Shown here in pieces: positions 21,471-33,026 of a stretch of DNA of 64,000 nucleotides. The notes under the pieces were generated by a model, which was not told the origin of the DNA, did not search any database, and saw nothing but the letters and a program-made list of their open reading frames with translations. Numbering within the stretch: the stretch's first letter is position 1; each line of letters starts with the position of its first letter. The translations under genes were made by a program, and so were the position numbers. Origin of the DNA: Ashinkailepas kermadecensis (taxonomy: Eukaryota > Arthropoda > Thecostraca > Neolepadidae); assembly GCA_034440615.1 (NCBI GenBank), contig JAOTOM010004870.1, positions 1 to 64,000 of the forward strand, written 5' to 3'.

Positions 21471-22803
21471 GTGAGCTGTTGACCATCAAAGACTGTCAGA
21501 AACAAACAGGCTGATTTGCTGATTTGCTTGTTATTCTGCTGGGCCCAACTCCTCCACTGCTCCGACGTCGCCAACCCTGTTGCGGCTCGTCGCCACCCAT
21601 ACTTACCCATCCATCAGTGTCATATCACGATTCGCCAGTCCCCAAACTGTTAGTTTTTACCCATGTGTATGCATTATGTACTCTCCTGTTTCTTTCAGTC
21701 CATTGGTGCCACTTTCATCGTGTGTTCATTGCATCACAACGGCAGCTGTTGGTTTATCTGTTGTGGTCTTTTGCTTGTTTTGACTCGGCCTCTGTAACAC
21801 TCCCAGGGTGCGCGATTATTTCCGTCTTGCATTGTAATCCATATCACTCAAAAGCTTCCAACTTGCCCTTTGTCTGCCAGTGCAGGCATCCTTTCTGGAA
21901 AAGCATCAGTGACGAAGAAGGTCACGGTGGTGACTGCAGTGGCAGTGCAACACCAACTATGGAAAAGATGGCACAAATAGCAGGATTGACAGAAAGGAGG
22001 CTTTGGAATAACAGCAGCAACAATTTCGGGAACGAACGTATGAGGTAGTCTCCAACCGCATAGTAGCAATGGTTAGCACCAGTCTCTGTCTCAAATTGAG
22101 AATGGGGTGAGCTGGAAAAAGTGGAATGAAACCTATAATGTGGCTTAGAGCTTTGAATACAAGTTGACGATTACTCCAATAGGCCTTTGACATGGCGGTT
22201 TGAGTATGCCACCAGGAAACCTAATGCTGAATAAGCTTCGGTAGGATGTTGATAGCCCTGTCAGTAGATGGCACCACCAACACGGGGATCGGGTGCAAGG
22301 ACTTGTGGAATGCTGACATCACGAATTCGTAATGAATGTCGATCAAAATGGCACCAGTTGACTCAGAAGGGACAACAGAGTCTGTCATGCATGCAGTCTG
22401 GTGGGAGGTATGTGGTTTCAGTGTGGTAGTAAGTATGCGGTTTCAGTGCGGTGAATAAGAAAACAATCTTCTTTTTTGACAACTCAGGTGCGATGCAACC
22501 CAGTGCAGCATTCTTAAATCGCGACCAAACTTCATACATTCTGTGTTTAACCATATTGGCATAAGTTGACAGAATATGCCCTTGGGAACTCGGAACGTCA
22601 TGAAATAAGGAAAATATGTATAAGACGTGCTGATCCTTGTACATTCGAACTCCCAGCTTGGCCGTGATTCAGTATGCAGTGAAGACTGCGAATACGATTG
22701 AATTAAAATGCAAATGCGATTACGTACCGTTTGTAGGCTTCGACCGATACCCTGATGACTGCGACCACTCTGCATGGTCCCAACAACTCTTCTTTAAACA
22801 CAG
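21471..22803 (+). other. Intron 1 of zinc-finger copy B
   Basis: The interval lies between the donor at 21471 and the acceptor at 22803. The open frame at 21524-22048 has no recognised motif. I see no other gene. Confidence 0.4.
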
Positions 22804-22937
22804 GATGGACCGGCCTCTGTCGCCGTGGTTACCAATCCGCTGGTGCCAGTGGGTGGGCAGATTGAAGATCTCGCCTCCATTGGTCTGCCATCTCCGCCGC
22901 ACGACTTCCCTGGCTTCACACCTGAGGCAGCACTCAA
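22804..22937 (+). CDS. Zinc-finger copy B, exon 2
   Basis: The acceptor is TTCTTTAAACACAG and the donor GTAAGT. Its length of 134 nt is identical to copy A exon 2, with the same entry (0) and exit (2) phases. It encodes DGPASVAVVTNPLVPVGGQI, then LPSPPHDFPGFTPEAALK across the junction. The frame is open and the differences from copy A are largely conservative, so this exon looks maintained although exon 1 is shifted. Confidence 0.65.
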
Positions 22938-24165
22938 GTAAGTAGTCTTCTTTGATCTGGGGTTCTTTTTATGTGTTTGATATGCTCTTTTGGCATTCAT
23001 CATTTGTGGGAGCCGCATGGGTCCTGCAAGGAGATGCCAGATGACAGTTTTGCAAACGGTTGTTTTTAACCACAGCCAATGCTGTGGGTATGGTTGAGAA
23101 ACGTACTCCCATTTCCCCTTATTGGGGCTGGTGTTCCCAACAGCTGTCCAGGCATCACTGGGAGGAGAGTAGCGGCAAGTGTTGTACTGCCTGTGCCTCT
23201 GTATGTGTCTTCTTAATTCTGCTAGCCAGGATTGGAGCGCCTACGCCAGCTCTCCTTCGACATCCCAGCTAAAATTAGTAGATCACTGGAGATCCGCGCG
23301 TGGTTAGAGCACTTTTAAGCTCCGATGTAGAAGAAAAGCTTCAATACCAGCTTTAATACCAGCCGTCGTGCTGCATTATTTTCTGTCTGAACTATCCTTC
23401 TCACATTCAGTATACAAACGTCTGTGAATGCCACGTGACCAGCAGTCGAGCGCTTGCAGCTCGAGACATAGAAGCACTGCAACGAGAAGGAGCCCATCGA
23501 AACTATCATTATTATCTAAAGGCCGTGGCATCAACGCTTTGAAGTTCACGTTTCTTAACCCGCGACCTGCCCTTGGAGAAAAACATGTCGTAAATACTTG
23601 GTTTTTGCTTTGGGAATTCAGGAATCCAAGGACGGCTCGATCACCGCAAATTCGGAACAGAAGAAATGAGAAGAACTGTTGAGATCTGGCTAAGACGTCA
23701 AATTATCCACTGTTTGCGCTTCATTTCTTCACTCATTGCCCCCTTTGTCCCACTCCCCTCTTTCGGTATGCCACTGTTGCCGACCTGTATGGGGTTGGAT
23801 TTTTGCCTTGCAGTCTTGGATTCAGAGAGGATTTGGGAAGATAGGAAGGATTTGCTATCCTGCATGTGGACATTGGCCTAATCGAAAACGAAGGGGTTAT
23901 TTTTCTTCCAACTTGTGATGTCATTATCTCAGCTTGCACTTTCCAGTGGGACTTGAGCATTTCATGTCAGAGCAATCCATCGTTAAATAGCATCATTGAA
24001 CCTGCATTTAATCATTGAAACAAAAATAATGAGAGGATGTATTTCTGGATAGGATAACAGAAATCCATGAACAGTCTATTTTCGGGCCATGGACCCTCGT
24101 TAGCTATGCACTACAAACCGCCTCTGTGTATTGTGACCGTGACCCAGAGATGTGCTCGTTTTCAG
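22938..24165 (+). other. Intron 2 of zinc-finger copy B
   Basis: It aligns in patches with the copy A intron (7956-9073), including CCAGCCGTCGTGC and a GTCGAGCG block, but lacks the SINE found in copy A at 8336. No gene recognised. Confidence 0.5.
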
Positions 24166-24215
24166 AAGCGCAAGTACGTTGGCCACACTGGAACAACAGC
24201 TGAGAACCATAGTCG
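24166..24215 (+). CDS. Zinc-finger copy B, exon 3 (50 nt)
   Basis: The exon lies between CTCGTTTTCAG and GTGAGT. It is 50 nt, like copy A exon 3, and encodes SASTLATLEQQLRTIV in the expected phase. Together with exon 4 at 29858 it would read ...RTIVGDIASHSDCGNK. Confidence 0.65.
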
Positions 24216-24360
24216 GTGAGTCTTGACATGCGTGTCTGGTGAGACGCGATGTACCAGACAGGTTCATCAGCAACGGCATGCTCGTCAGGGGTATGGTGCT
24301 GGATCACTGTCTGTCTAGCTCTCACTACCGTCCACGGTAAGACTTGACTCGGTAGGATCA

Positions 24361-24782
24361 AGGCCTATCGAGTCAGATTGGACAATAGCGTCAGCTGCTG
24401 GGGTGTACGGTTAGCTACATATGTGACGCGTGTGACGATTGTGATCGATATTAGTTTTTTTTTGTATGTGCGCGCACGAATTGAACCAATTACAGTACAG
24501 CATTTTTGTGACACAAGCTAAATAAATGATCTAGGGCGCACCTGCTGCCACCCCAGCCAAGCTCCCGTGGGAGGGATTTGGTATGTGCATATTAATCCAG
24601 CTGTGTTGTATAGAGTTGTGTTTCACGAAAGCTATTCTTGTTGTCGTCACAACAATTCTGCACTGTAATTGGTGAACTTGGCGCGCGCACAGATAAAAAA
24701 CTGATATAGATCACAATCGCCACGCACGTCATATATGTAGCTAAACGACACCCCAGCAGCTGATTGCTATTGCCTAAGGCTG
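24361..24782. mobile_element. Foldback MITE (AGGCCT family), copy 1
   Basis: The two halves are inverted copies. The left has CAGCTGCTGGGGTGT, TTAGCTACATATGTGACGCG and GATTGTGATCGATATTAG; the right has the reverse complement. The left end starts AGGCCTATCGAGTCAG. Flanks GGTAGGATCA (24351-24360) and GGTAGGACAG (24783-24792) look like a 10-bp target duplication with two differences. It has no coding capacity and sits in intron 3 of zinc-finger copy B. Confidence 0.75.
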
Positions 24783-25458
24783 GGTAGGACAGTAGCCCGT
24801 TTCACGACGGCTAGTAATCACCGGGATGCAATGTCGATCACTTCGTCTAGTATGAAGGGTATATCGTTGCAATATATGTACTTTATCTGTAGATATTAAA
24901 TGTTCCAGAAGTTTTAACTGTGAAGTAATAAATTCAATATTAAACTCAACCAACATATTCAAATTGTGGCACTGTTTGAAAAAAGCGCTCAATTCACAGA
25001 ACCAACTAGCCAATCTGGCCGCAATTTGGCACCATGGCCGGGAGGTAGGAATTGTCGGATAGAACATAAATTTTCCGTTGGATTACCAGCAAATATACAA
25101 TATTTGGCAGGAAGTGGATGTATGTATCCTGCGGATGACTATTTTTCCTTTTACGTTTTATTTTATGGCTGTGAAGTACCTGTATTAGGAATAAATATTG
25201 AAATACATCATTTCCAGATGCTACGGTTCCATCTTGACGCTTCCGAAAAAATATTAAATTTTCTCCACTTTACAAGCGGTTTGTTTACGGTTGTAATGGC
25301 ATCCGCTGTACCGCACCATACGAGGCTCCGTTTTTAAATGTCGCTGTACTCCTGCCTGAATAACTCCTACTGGGGGGGCACTTAATCCTTTTGTTTGAAT
25401 ATCATGCGTGCAAGAAAAAACAAAGCATGAATTGTTTGCAGCACCCAAAAGACCGCAA

Positions 25459-25621
25459 GGTAATGAGTAGACTAGGGGTAAGTTGATCGTCTCACAATCG
25501 GAAGATTGTGGGTTCGAGTCTCACCTGTCGCTACTCTTCGCCCGCGACCAATCGGCGTGAGAGATTGGCGACGCTATATGACTCAGCTGTCGATGTGTCG
25601 TAAAAACTAGTAGCCACCCAA
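25459..25621 (+). mobile_element. tRNA-derived SINE (family 1), copy 3
   Basis: The 163-bp body has the GACTAGGGGTAAGTTGATCG head, the B box GGGTTCGAGTCTC and the family tail. Exact 14-bp duplications CCAAAAGACCGCAA lie at 25445-25458 and 25622-25635. Confidence 0.9.
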
Positions 25622-26200
25622 CCAAAAGACCGCAACACGTCCAAAATGTGCGCATCTGAGACAAACTTATTTGTTGGCTCGCCCGACATATTTCTACCGT
25701 AAATGACGCAATCAGAGCATACATGATGACGCCATTTTTTGAAACGTGAATTATGATTCGTCATTGCTATCATAAAGGGCCAATCACTTACCGCAGTTGA
25801 AGCTGGCTGGCGATATTGATCAGAGTGGTCGAGTGCTCGGAAAATTCGGCATTTGAAGACCGCTGAATTCGACAAACAGCTGTTGTCATCGAGTTTACTT
25901 CCGAAGTCAGGCTCGCTTGGTCTGACTTCCAGATTTCCGACTAGATGATGTCCCAGGCGCGGATGTAGGTGTACGTTTTCAGGGTGTATGCATAAACAAG
26001 CTGTTACTAGTCCAAAAACCTATCGTATTAGGTAACTAAACCTACTCTGTTTATTTATATCATAAATTGGTCCAATCTACAGACTAAAAGCTTTCAGATC
26101 AACGTAATTATTATGCCCTGACGGCGCCATTGGGATGTCATGACGATTACTTCCCGCTAGTGCACGCGTGAAGCCGCATAATGTCTGACTGTTTGCCCCA

Positions 26201-27218
26201 GCCCTGGACAATAGCAATCAGTTGCTGGGGTGTCGTTTAGCTGCATATATGACGCATGTGGCGATTGTGATCGATATCAGTTTTTATCGGTGCGCGCGCC
26301 AGTTCACCAATTACAGTGCAGAGTTGTTGTGACAATAGAAAGAATGGCTTTCGTGAAACGCAACTCTATAAAACACAGCTGTATTTATATTCACATATCA
26401 AATCATTCCCACGGGAGCTTCGCTTGCGTCGCAGCACGTGCGCCCTAGATCATTTTCAACCGGTGACACAATCGTCACACGCGTCATATACACTGGCGGA
26501 TATAGACTACCGGTTTGGGGGGGGCAACTTTTGGTTTTCGGCGTCAGCCCCCCCCCCCCCCCCTCCCTCTCCCCCAGTAGCGTACCTAGGAATTGCATCA
26601 GGGGAGGGGTCGAAATGATTTCGAGGGTACCCATTCTCCCACTACTTTTAGTTAAAAGCACCGGATTTCGACCACTATTTGCCAAAGGGGCCCATTTAAA
26701 AAATAATAATTAATGACAACATAATTTCCTGTGTAGGGGCCACAGCCTACCTCCACCGTTTCTAAGTTACCGGATTTTTGTTCTTGTTTACCAAAACGTT
26801 CACGTTCACGTTCAACGTCTTGTACCACGTCAACGTTCGTGCACGTGTACACACTGGTGGATCCGATTTTGTCAACTCTTGCTATAAGCAGAACTTGAGC
26901 AGCATGGAACCCTCGATGTGTGTCAAAATATACTATGCTACTATATTGGCTTCGAAACAATTATAAAATAATACCTTTAAAATTGGAGATCCTTTCATCC
27001 CGACGCTATTTTTTTTTACCTCAGCAAAGGTTACTGCAGTTTAATTTAGTTTACTTCCGTTGGTTTCGGGGGGCCAAAAGACACTATGCCCCCCCTTTAA
27101 GCGTTTCGGGGGGCCATGGCCGGAATGGCCCCTCCCTGGATCCGCTAGTGGTCATATATGTAGCTAAACGACACCCCAGCAGCTGACGGTATTGTCCAAC
27201 CTGACTCGATATGCCTTG
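26201..27218. mobile_element. Foldback MITE (AGGCCT family), copy 2, interrupted
   Basis: The left half starts at about 26201 (GACAATAGCAATCAG, TGCTGGGGTGTCGTTTAGC). The right terminus (GTAGCTAAACGACACCCCAG, then CAACCTGACTCGATATGCC) ends at about 27218. A 660-bp hAT-like element (26491-27150) is inserted in the right arm. The outer duplication (about TTTGCCCCA / GTTGCCCAA) is imperfect, so the limits are approximate. Confidence 0.7.
26491..27150. mobile_element. hAT-like non-autonomous element nested in the foldback MITE
   Basis: The ends are CACTGGCGGAT and ATCCGCTAGTG, imperfect inverted repeats. They are flanked by exact 8-bp duplications GTCATATA at 26483-26490 and 27151-27158, the hallmark of hAT insertion. 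G- and C-rich runs sit near both ends. A related segment, missing its ends, is at 36236-36560 in the opposite orientation. No transposase domain was seen. Confidence 0.8.
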
Positions 27219-27300
27219 GGTTGCCCAAGAACAGCAGCTTCATCAGGAATGCGACTGTTTAGCTGGTTGCCTAGCAACGGTGTTTCGGTTAGCATAGAGC

Positions 27301-27940
27301 AGGCCTGAGCAAATGCAATCAGCTGCTGGGGTGTCGTTTATCTACATATATGACGCATATGGCGATTGTGATCAATATTAGCTTGTTATCTGTGCGCGCG
27401 CCAAGTTCACCAATTACAGTGCAGAATTGTTGTGGCACTAAAAACAATAGCTTTTGTTAAACGCAATTCCATACAGCGCCGTATTTATATTAACATATCA
27501 AATTCCCTCCCACGGCAGCTTGCCTAGCGTGGCAGCACGTGCGCCCTATATCATTTTCAACCGGTTAATTTTCCTGATGGGAACTCTTCGATAGATCGAT
27601 GGATTTGGAAGCCGCTTTGGTGAAATTTATTTAGCTATTGTCACAAAAATGCTGAACTGTAATTGGTTCAATTGGTTTGCTTGTTTGTTTATTGGGTACA
27701 CGACGCACTTTATGCGCATTCACGATCAATGGCGTCGCCCACACTTTCGCCGGTGGGCCGCGGGATTGGGAAATTTCCCGAGCGGTGCGAGTGTTGAACC
27801 CGGGACCTTTGGTTCATTTGGTGCTCCCGCATATTTAAAAAAAAATGATATCGATCACAATCGTCCCACGCGTCGTATATGTAGCTAAACGACACCCCCG
27901 GCAGCTGATGCCATGGTCCAACCTGACTCGATAGGCCTTG
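27301..27940. mobile_element. Foldback MITE (AGGCCT family), copy 3
   Basis: It starts AGGCCTGAGCAAATGCAATC and ends CAACCTGACTCGATAGGCCT(TG). Exact 10-bp duplications AGCATAGAGC lie at 27291-27300 and 27941-27950. The arms are inverted copies, as in the copies at 24361 and 26201. A SINE fragment (27676-27808) is nested in the right arm. A 9-10 bp duplication suggests a Mutator-like mobiliser (inference). Confidence 0.8.
27676..27808 (-). mobile_element. SINE fragment (family 3, serine/leucine tRNA-like)
   Basis: On the minus strand it reads GGTCCCGGGTTCAACACTCG (B box) followed by CCAATCCCGCGG and a tail with GTGCGTCGT and AATAAACAAAC. It matches the copy at 47007-47180. It lacks the 5' tRNA part. 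Flanks TTGGTTCAATTGG (27663-27675) and TTGGTTCATTTGG (27809-27821) are a near-perfect 13-bp duplication. Confidence 0.75.
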
Positions 27941-27950
27941 AGCATAGAGC

Positions 27951-29090
27951 TGGGAAATCAACATTTGTGTAGCTGTTTTAGCATCTTTTAAAACACAAAA
28001 CTTAACTCTTAAAACATATTTTTGTGATGGGGATGTGAAACTCGGTAACTGTTCCAAACTTTCTCCCGTATACATGGTTCCAAAGTATTAATAACCTGAC
28101 CATATCAGAGGCGACCCCAGGACCAAATATTGGGAGGCACCTCTGAGAGATGTTTGCGAAAACTTAGGAACCGCATATGCATCGTAATATTTTCATTATT
28201 TTACTATTTAGGTGATTATAATTTCTCTTTCAATTCGTCATGATACCTTGCTTACCTATGGAAATACCTATCTTGAGCCTAAGTATGTCCGAGGAGGATC
28301 CAGGCAAGGGAAAAATTCACAAGTGTCCGGTTTCCTCAGTGTCATGCACGTGCTATGGGCGCCAAATGACCCTGTAGTCCGTGCGCCCTGGAACCCAAAT
28401 AATCAATCGATTTACGTTGCCGTCGGAGAATGTGGAGGGTGTAGCAGGACAAGCGGTAATAATGCACCGCAGGCAGTGGCGGGTCCACGAAATAACGAGA
28501 GACATTCAGGACATTCATGCACACTCTGGACGTATTTGTCGGCGAAAGACGACCCTTTCGGAGGAATAGGCGCTCCTTTGAGGCAAAAAGAAGTCTAGGC
28601 ATGCTCGAGTGCACTCCCGGCCCCTTCCCACCGATCCGGTCAACTAAGTTTTCCGTCGAATGAGAAATGTAAACAACACAATCACGATTCCAAATGGTTT
28701 TGATACCTTTCCCGACTTTATTCCCCTCCTTGCCTCGCCATTACAAAAATTGTTATTTTGACCTTCCAAAAATGAATTTAGTCTAGTAGAATCCGTTAAG
28801 CTATTCAGTTTTCAAACCGGCCGAATATTCAGTTTCAGTATATTCAGTTTCAAATCCGAGAGTTATGCGGGCGAAATCCCCCTCTACAGATTGAAGCATA
28901 ACAGAGCTCTGCCGCAAGAAGGTTAACTGGCACACTCATAGCGCTGTTTTTCCCTGCTTTTTGAGGGATTTAGCGATTGCGTTTGAAATGAATATGGCTT
29001 AGGGTACCCACATCACGATGCGCACATATATTTGGCTTCACCGTGACATCACACATCGTGGTGCATTAATTCTGTCGTGTTATTTACTTT
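27951..29090. other. Intron 3 of zinc-finger copy B, mixed repeats
   Basis: Contains one GGGCGC hairpin motif (28345-28405) and a CAGTGGCGGGTCCACG word at about 28475 that could be a hAT-like end. No gene recognised. Confidence 0.4.
28345..28405. repeat. GGGCGC/GCGCCC hairpin tail motif
   Basis: CTATGGGCGCCAAATGACC...GTGCGCCC followed by CCCAAATAAT. Same motif as at 622, 37345, 39255 and, partly, 2388 and 61209. Confidence 0.6.
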
Positions 29091-29144
29091 TTTAGATGGA
29101 ATCTTTCACTCCGAACCTGGAAATATAATGGAAAAGTTAATTTA

Positions 29145-29365
29145 TTGCTCAGCCCGTGGTACTCCCTGACTGGTTGTCCAGTAATGCCAGTGGCCATGAT
29201 GGTTGTGTTCACGGCACACCCGACGCCCGTGTCGGCTCACCGGGCGGTACGGGTACTGCGTCTGACTTACCGCCTCATCCTTCCCGAGAGTTTACTTGAA
29301 CAGTGGACACACTTCCCCGTGGTGCCGATACGGAAACAGTTGTGTGACAAGTTGTTCAGCTAATC
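29145..29365 (+). other. Conserved intronic block with RT-like frame, copy B
   Basis: Equivalent of 9590-9812, encoding HRAVRVLRLTYRLILPESLL followed by EQWTHFPVVPIRK and a stop. The frame is intact in both copies, and a third partial copy is on the minus strand at 62850-63100. Confidence 0.5.
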
Positions 29366-29857
29366 GGGATTCGTGTACCACATTATGCGGCATAACAATG
29401 CTATTCATAAGTAACTCATTTACTTAGTTACGTAGCACAGCATTTTGGCATAGAAAACGTTCGTGTTATTCGTGTCTTGGCTCTTCGACACTTTCAAATC
29501 ATAATATTTGGTAATTCAGTTGAGATAATGTTATACATGTGGCATGAATGTACATGTGTATGTTTTTCGTAGGCCACTCGCCTCCCGCCCCCCCCACCCA
29601 AAACTCACACACCCGGGAATGTTGGCTTTGCCCTCCATTATGTGCTGATTTCAACTTTGAGCTTCGGACCCTATGTGGTATGCCCCCAACCATGTGGATC
29701 CGTCCATTGCCTTCATTTTTGTTGTGCCCACCGAATAATACTCAGAAACCTGCACCTACGGTACATTGTGATGATCGAGCTCAATTCGTATTCCCGTGCC
29801 CTTTGACGGGGCATAGGAATACGTGTCCTAAATACACGCTGCTGTTTTGGGTTTCAG

Positions 29858-30942
29858 GTGATATTGCGTCTCACTCTGACTGTGGGAACAAGGACCGTCC
29901 TATGGGTCATCGGACGATCTCTGGAATTGGATCGCAGTGCAGTATTAACAGCGCCAACGACAGCAACAGCAGCCAGTGGTCTGTGCACACCAGCGACACT
30001 TCGCGACGACAACCCACGACTCAGCCGGCAGCGAGTTCGTGTGACTGTGACGTGTGTGGCAAGGTGTTCAAGAGTCGCGGATTGCTGCTTCAGCACTGCA
30101 GAGTGCACGCGGGTACGAAGGCGTACAGTGGCGGCAGTCGAGGAAAATGGTCCAACCAGATAACCGGCGATCAGAGTTTCCACCAGGAGAAGCCCCTGAT
30201 AACCCTCACCGGAGAGAAGCCGTACAACTGTGTGGTGGGTGGTGAAACTTGTATGGCCAGGAGGGGTTTGGCTGTACATATGACAACCCACCCCGGAGAA
30301 AATCTGTACAGCTGTGAGGCATGTGGCAGGTTGTTCGCTGACAAGTGGAATGTAACTAAGCACATGCGAATCCACACGGGAGAGCGACCCTACGAATGTA
30401 AGATATGTGCCAAGTCCTTTCCTGTCAAGGCCAGCTTAGTTAGTCACATGCGAACCCACACTGGAGAGCGACCGTACAAATGTGAGATATGTGGCAGGTC
30501 GTTTCCTGACAAGAGGGACTTAGTTAGACACATGAGAGTCCACACGGGAGAGCAGCCTTACACATGTGGGACATGTGACAGGTCGTTTACTACCAAGTCA
30601 CACTTAGTTGTTCACATGCGAACCCACACCGGAGAGCGACCGCATAAATGTGAAAAATGTGACAGAATGTTTATTGCCAAGGCAGAGTTAGTTTTACACA
30701 TAAGAGCCCACACGGGAGAGCGACCTTACAAATGTGGGACATGTGATAGGTCGTTTACTTCCAAGTCGACTTTAGTTAATCACATACGATACCACACGAA
30801 GGAACGACCGTACAAATGTGCGATATGTGCCTGGTCATTTCCTGTCAAGTCCAGCTTAGTTCGCCACATGAGAACCCACACTGGAGAGCGACCGTACAAA
30901 TGTGGAACATCTGACAGGTCGTTATTGTCAAGGCACACTTAG
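29858..30942 (+). CDS. Zinc-finger copy B, finger exon
   Basis: The acceptor GGGTTTCAG is followed by GT GAT ATT GCG in the same phase as copy A. The Ser/Asn-rich stretch (INSANDSNSSQW) and a first finger DCDVCGKVFKSRGLLLQH are followed by a degenerate finger (VVGGETCMARRGL) and seven canonical fingers with HTGERPYKC linkers. The last finger has Cys to Ser (CGTSDRS) and then a frameshift that ends the frame at 30942. Further fingers continue out of frame and beyond a mariner insertion. It is probably expressed in truncated form or is a pseudogene, given the exon 1 frameshift. Confidence 0.75.
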
Positions 30943-32130
30943 TCACATGAGAACCCACACCGGAGAGCGTCCTTACACATGCACAGGGTGTCCATAAGGT
31001 ATCTGCAATAAAAAAAATGTATTACAAAGGCAAATGAAGAGATAAATCTATGGGCATTTTCACCAAATGAGAAGTGGATTTTGAAGTTGTTTTGCCTCAT
31101 TTAATACAGTTCTATATGGGCACCATTAGTTGCACGAAGCACATCAAGACGGTAATCGATTTCCTGTCTTGTTCGCGTCGCCAATGGCGGCAATGGCGTC
31201 AATAATCCTTTGCTTCAGGTCGTTGATGTCCCGTGTCTTTGTTCGACAGGCGATATCTTTTGCATTACCCCACGGAAGGAAGTCCAGGCGTGATATCCGG
31301 GGAACGAGGTGGCCAGGGAATTTGGCCACGCCATTCAATCCACCGTTCTGGAACCCATTTTCTGGAGTGGCCATTTTGTAAGGGTTTCATTGAACAGAAC
31401 CTCTTCCATTAACAGGGTTCCTGAAAAACAAGTGCAATGTGATTAAAAACTTTGATAACCACTGAGTTCCTTGAACAAATCTGATAAAACATCCCATCAA
31501 TTGGGTTTTTTTTTATTGTAAAGAGACTTATTGGACACCCTGTATAACATGTGACAGGTCGTTTATTGTCAATGCACACTAAGTTAGACACATGAGAACC
31601 TACACAGGAGAGCGACCTTACAAATGTGAGCCATGTGACAGGTCCTTTACTGCCAATACACACTTAGATATTCACATGAGAACCCACACAGGAGAGCGAC
31701 CTTACAGGTGCGACACGTGCGGCAAAACGCATGCTATTAAGGGCAGCGTGGTTCGTCACATGAGAATCCACACCGGAGGGAGACCTCACTGCTGTGAGGT
31801 ATGAGGCAGGGCGTTTCCTAAGACGGCTACCTTGGTTAGACACATGAAAACCTACACTGGCAGGCTGTCTCGCATGTAAGATGCGCCATATTTGCCGACA
31901 AGGGTGAACGGTTCGGCACATGAAAGCTGATGCTGGAGGGTGTGCTGACGTTTGTGACATGGGAACTCTCACAACACCTAACATCGACACATGTAGGTGT
32001 CACATGTACATATGTAGGTGTCGAAGCATATTGTAGAAAACCGAGCATGGATATCCATAGAGTTGTGAAGTTTGCTGAGGAGTGGGTTGAGCTGGTTGTC
32101 ACCATCGTTTGTATTGTTGAAATAAAGGTT
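30943..32130 (+). pseudogene. Interrupted finger array and 3' end of copy B
   Basis: A finger linker ([12 protein letters not shown]) stops at 30983, where a 559-bp mariner-like element is inserted. The array resumes at 31543 (TCDRSFIVNAH, EPCDRSFTANTHL, YRCDTCGKTHAIKGS) with frameshifts and a stop at 31804. The shared 3' region follows, with AATAAA at 32121-32126. Confidence 0.8.
30984..31542 (-). mobile_element. Mariner-like element, deleted transposase
   Basis: Inverted ends CAGGGTGTCCA and TGGACACCCTG, with TA at the right flank and CA (probably mutated TA) at the left. The minus strand encodes a worn transposase C-terminus: RISRLDFLPWGNAKD corresponds to the SPDLTPLDFFLWGYLKD region, followed by NDLKQRIIDAIAAI. 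Most of the transposase is missing. Confidence 0.75.
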
Positions 32131-32789
32131 GTTTCGCCGCCCTAGTCTGTGACATTGTGTGGAAGTGTACACCGGGTGGCGGACACTGACGCACGAAGTG
32201 CAACATTGCCAAGTATACGCATGCCGAGTATGTCAGGTATAGGTGTGTCATTGCAACAAATAGTATTTGCGTGTGCTTTTGCTGATAACCAATCAATGGA
32301 TCCGCCATTAGAAATAATGGTGGCTCAGATAACGTTGTGTATATCCAATGTACGCATATGGAAATGTACGAGCAAGAAAATATTCCAGTTCGCTGTCCAT
32401 AATTTGCTATCGCTGTGAACTTGCCGCTGACGCTAAAAATTGATGAATACATCTAAACAGACTATGCTATGTGTCAGACGCGGCGGGACGTCGGCACCAC
32501 GTGCAGCCCGGGGACATCTTGCCCGGAGGACCTCTAGAGTGCCTTTCCACCGGGGGAGTGCGGCGGGAGGGGGGGGGCCTCGCCGCAGTGACTAGGGCAG
32601 CTAGACCTACACTGTAGAACGTGCTTACACTTGTGGCGCAATAGAATGCGCTCACCGCGACCATACAGGTGCGCCAAAATACCGGCACATAATAAGTGGT
32701 TCCAAATTGTAGCTAAGTTCATCTAAAAATTATTTTGTACCCCTCGTGTGGGAGGCGGGAAGGATTTCATGCTGCTCCACATGGTTTCC
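32131..32789. other. Intergenic, unassigned
   Basis: The first ~100 bp continue the 3' region shared with copies D and E. The rest includes a GC-rich patch at about 32480-32600. No gene recognised. Confidence 0.4.
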
Positions 32790-32799
32790 GATGGGGAGA

Positions 32800-32991
32800 A
32801 AATGATCTCCTGTAATCTCAGTGGGATCTCCTATAATCCCATGGGACCACCTATGATCCAAGGTGCCTCTTATCATCCCAGGAGACCACCTACAATCCCA
32901 GGAGCCACCTATGACCCAAGGTGGCCTCCTGTAACCGCAGAGGACCACTCATGATCGAAGGGATATTACGTATTGGCCACTATGATCCAAT

Positions 32992-33026
<35 letters not shown>

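Noticed and set aside
26398..26713. Frames within the G/C-run region
   Set aside because: Generated by homopolymers of the hAT-like element end.
31130..31381. Plus-strand 83-codon frame in the finger array
   Set aside because: Antisense of the mariner transposase remnant on the minus strand.
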